From Bernardetia sp. MNP-M8 (GTDB lineage: Bacteria > Bacteroidota > Bacteroidia > Cytophagales > Bernardetiaceae): DNA of 64,000 bases. The stretch spans positions 2,812,001 through 2,876,000 of the forward strand of contig NZ_CP147012.1 in NCBI RefSeq assembly GCF_037126285.1, in the 5' to 3' direction. Shown here piece by piece: positions 62,794-64,000 of the stretch; position 1 is the stretch's first letter, and each line of letters begins with the position of its first letter. The translations under genes and the position numbers were made by a program. The notes below the pieces were generated by a model, which saw nothing but the letters and a program-made list of their open reading frames with translations, did not search any database and was not told the DNA's origin.

Positions 62794-63486
62794 ATGAAAC
62801 TTACCCTTGATTTCCTCAACCAACTACATCAAAACAACGATAGAGATTGGTTTAAAGAACATAAAAAACAATATGAAGCTGCAAAAGCAGAATTTGCTGT
62901 CTTGATTACAGCCCTTTTAGAACACTTTACAAACAAATTAGATCCTGCTTTTTCTACACTTACAGCAAAAGATTGTATTTTTAGATTAAACAGAGATATT
63001 CGTTTTAGTAAAGACAAAACACCTTATAAAACGTATTTTGGAGCAGTTTTGCATCCAGATGGCAGAAAGACAGAAAAACCTCTTTTCTATTTACATATTG
63101 CCCCAAATAATAATTCGTTTTTGGCTATCGGAGTTTTTCAACCCAATAAAGAATATATCAAAAAAATTAGAGAAGAGATTGATTATAATGCTGACGAACT
63201 AAAAGCAATTTTTAATAGAAAAGAATTCAAAAAATACTTTGATGGTTTTTCAGAGATGGAAAATGGAGTTTTGAAAACTGCGCCTCGTGGTTATCCAAAA
63301 GACCATGAAAATATAGAACTTCTTAGATTAAAACACTTTATTGTAGAAAAAACAATTACAGATAAAGAACTTCTATCTGATGATATTGCTGAAAAACTAG
63401 CTGAAATAGCCATTACAGGACAACCTCTGAATGATTGGTTGAATGTGGTTTGGCAGGAAGTAGAAGAAGTTGGAAGTAAGCATTAG
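62794..63486 (+). CDS. DUF2461-family protein
   Basis: The protein of about 230 aa matches DUF2461: FLNQLHQNNDRDWFKEHKKQYEAAKAEF, then CIFRLNRDIRFSKDKTPYKTYFGAVLHPDGRKTEKPLFYLHIAPNNNSFLAIGVFQP and the C-terminal DKELLSDDIAEKLAEIAITGQPLNDWL. It is a conserved cytosolic family of unknown function. ATG at 62794 is used; an in-frame TTG at 62773 adds 7 residues and is less convincing. It is a single gene, convergent with the truncated gene at the right edge. Confidence 0.82.
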   Translation: MKLTLDFLNQLHQNNDRDWFKEHKKQYEAAKAEFAVLITALLEHFTNKLDPAFSTLTAKDCIFRLNRDIRFSKDKTPYKTYFGAVLHPDGRKTEKPLFYLHIAPNNNSFLAIGVFQPNKEYIKKIREEIDYNADELKAIFNRKEFKKYFDGFSEMENGVLKTAPRGYPKDHENIELLRLKHFIVEKTITDKELLSDDIAEKLAEIAITGQPLNDWLNVVWQEVEEVGSKH

Positions 63487-63556
63487 AAATACAGTTTGAC
63501 CACAGAGGAAAGAGAGATTAAAGAGAATCCAAAACTGCAAATTACTGATAGCTAAT

Positions 63557-64000
63557 TCATTCCAATTCCAAATAAATCTTGCGTTCTCTTTCTTTAATAT
63601 AGGCTCTCAAATCTTTGTAAGGAATATAAATTGGAAAAAAACGTTTTTGGGAACGACTGTAAAGTGTTAATCTCAAATTATCTGGAAGGAAATTATAATG
63701 CTCCAAAACAGTAAGCGAATCATAGGGTTCGAATTGCATTTGATGACGTTGCGATTCTACTTCTACATGTCGTTTTGCTCGTAAATGAATACGTGCTTCA
63801 AAACTATTTTGAGGATTTTTCTTATCTATTTCAGTAGTAAATAAATGATTTAAATGAAAAACTTCATTCTTTTTAAGGTCATAATTAAAGGCTACATATT
63901 CTGTTCTCTTGCTTCCTTGGCGAATAAAAAATAATCCACTAATAAGATTTTTATTGGCAAAAAGGATATTGTAATTAATTTCTATATCACAATTTCGGTT
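63557..64000 (-). CDS. Hypothetical protein, truncated by the window edge
   Basis: An open frame enters from the right edge and ends at 63557, giving 147 C-terminal residues. It contains beta-rich stretches (EINYNILFANKNLISGLFFI, YVAFNYDLKKNEVFHLNHLF) and a basic, Arg-rich C-terminal part (RAKRHVEVESQRHQMQFEPY, RSQKRFFPIYIPYKDLRAYIKERERKIYLELE). The YDLKKNEVFHLNHLF phrase recalls DUF3298-like segments, but the match is weak. No start, signal or catalytic motif can be seen. Confidence 0.6.
   Translation of the reverse strand, partial: NRNCDIEINYNILFANKNLISGLFFIRQGSKRTEYVAFNYDLKKNEVFHLNHLFTTEIDKKNPQNSFEARIHLRAKRHVEVESQRHQMQFEPYDSLTVLEHYNFLPDNLRLTLYSRSQKRFFPIYIPYKDLRAYIKERERKIYLELE

Noticed and set aside
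1-64000. tRNA or rRNA genes
   Set aside because: No cloverleaf-like or rRNA-like stretch was noticed in the gaps, which are short and very AT-rich; a covariance search could not be run.

Overview
This window looks like a chromosomal segment from a low-GC member of the Bacteroidota, most likely class Cytophagia and resembling the Bernardetia/Flexibacter group. The taxonomic placement is inference. The supporting signs are AT-rich DNA, a type IX secretion C-terminal sorting domain on a secreted metalloprotease, a TonB-dependent receptor with a carboxypeptidase-like N-terminal domain, PorT-like beta-barrels, an ECF sigma factor, and several upstream TAnnTTTG boxes, the Bacteroidota -7 promoter element. 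No rRNA, tRNA, CRISPR array, prophage or transposase gene is visible.

Layout. 1-9.7 kb: truncated K+ channel, biotin carboxylase, membrane histidine kinase, SAM hydroxide adenosyltransferase, DoxX protein, cysteine desulfurase, zinc-ribbon/DUF4180 protein and a NupC nucleoside transporter. 9.7-18.6 kb: a MITE-like palindrome, beta-barrel, T9SS metalloprotease, Hsp20-like protein, TraB/GumN protein, QueE, Sel1-repeat protein and CysD. 18.6-27 kb: a Wzm/Wzt polysaccharide ABC exporter that reads into cysD, then a strongly expressed-looking beta-barrel, acyl-CoA reductase, two DUF3298 paralogues and a radical SAM/SPASM enzyme. 27-33.3 kb: a HAMP-SpoIIE phosphatase, DUF697-SHOCT protein, TPR lipoprotein-like protein, and a MarR / 87-aa / exosortase operon. 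33.3-42.5 kb: a large cruciform, TonB receptor, SpoIIAA-like protein, methyltransferase, YdeI protein, HPF, YggS and a second SpoIIE phosphatase (7TMR-DISM type). 42.7-54.4 kb: GT2-AsnB-GT4 cluster, ECF sigma factor, lipoprotein, a 1188-aa TPR-CHAT protease-like protein, and a tandem pair of small membrane proteins. 54.4-64 kb: LeuRS, a previously uncalled 55-aa double-glycine-leader cysteine peptide, nicotinamidase-like hydrolase, two SpoIIAA-like paralogues, a lipoprotein, an alkyltransferase-like protein, a four-LysM protein, a DUF2461 protein and a truncated gene.

Two things stand out. First, a 55-codon gene at 57524-57691 (minus) encodes a bacteriocin/RiPP-type precursor: charged leader, Gly-Gly, then a core with four cysteines, with its own perfect 16-bp terminator. 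Second, the window is sprinkled with short palindromic elements: a family with core GTTGTTGGTGTCTCCACCAAC in at least five copies, a 127-bp MITE-like element with perfect 12-bp terminal repeats, a 214-bp nested cruciform, REP-like hairpins, and a 42-bp repeat in two copies. One palindrome lies in frame inside the biotin carboxylase gene. Others sit in 5' leaders and create misleading upstream start codons for leuS, the MarR gene and yggS.
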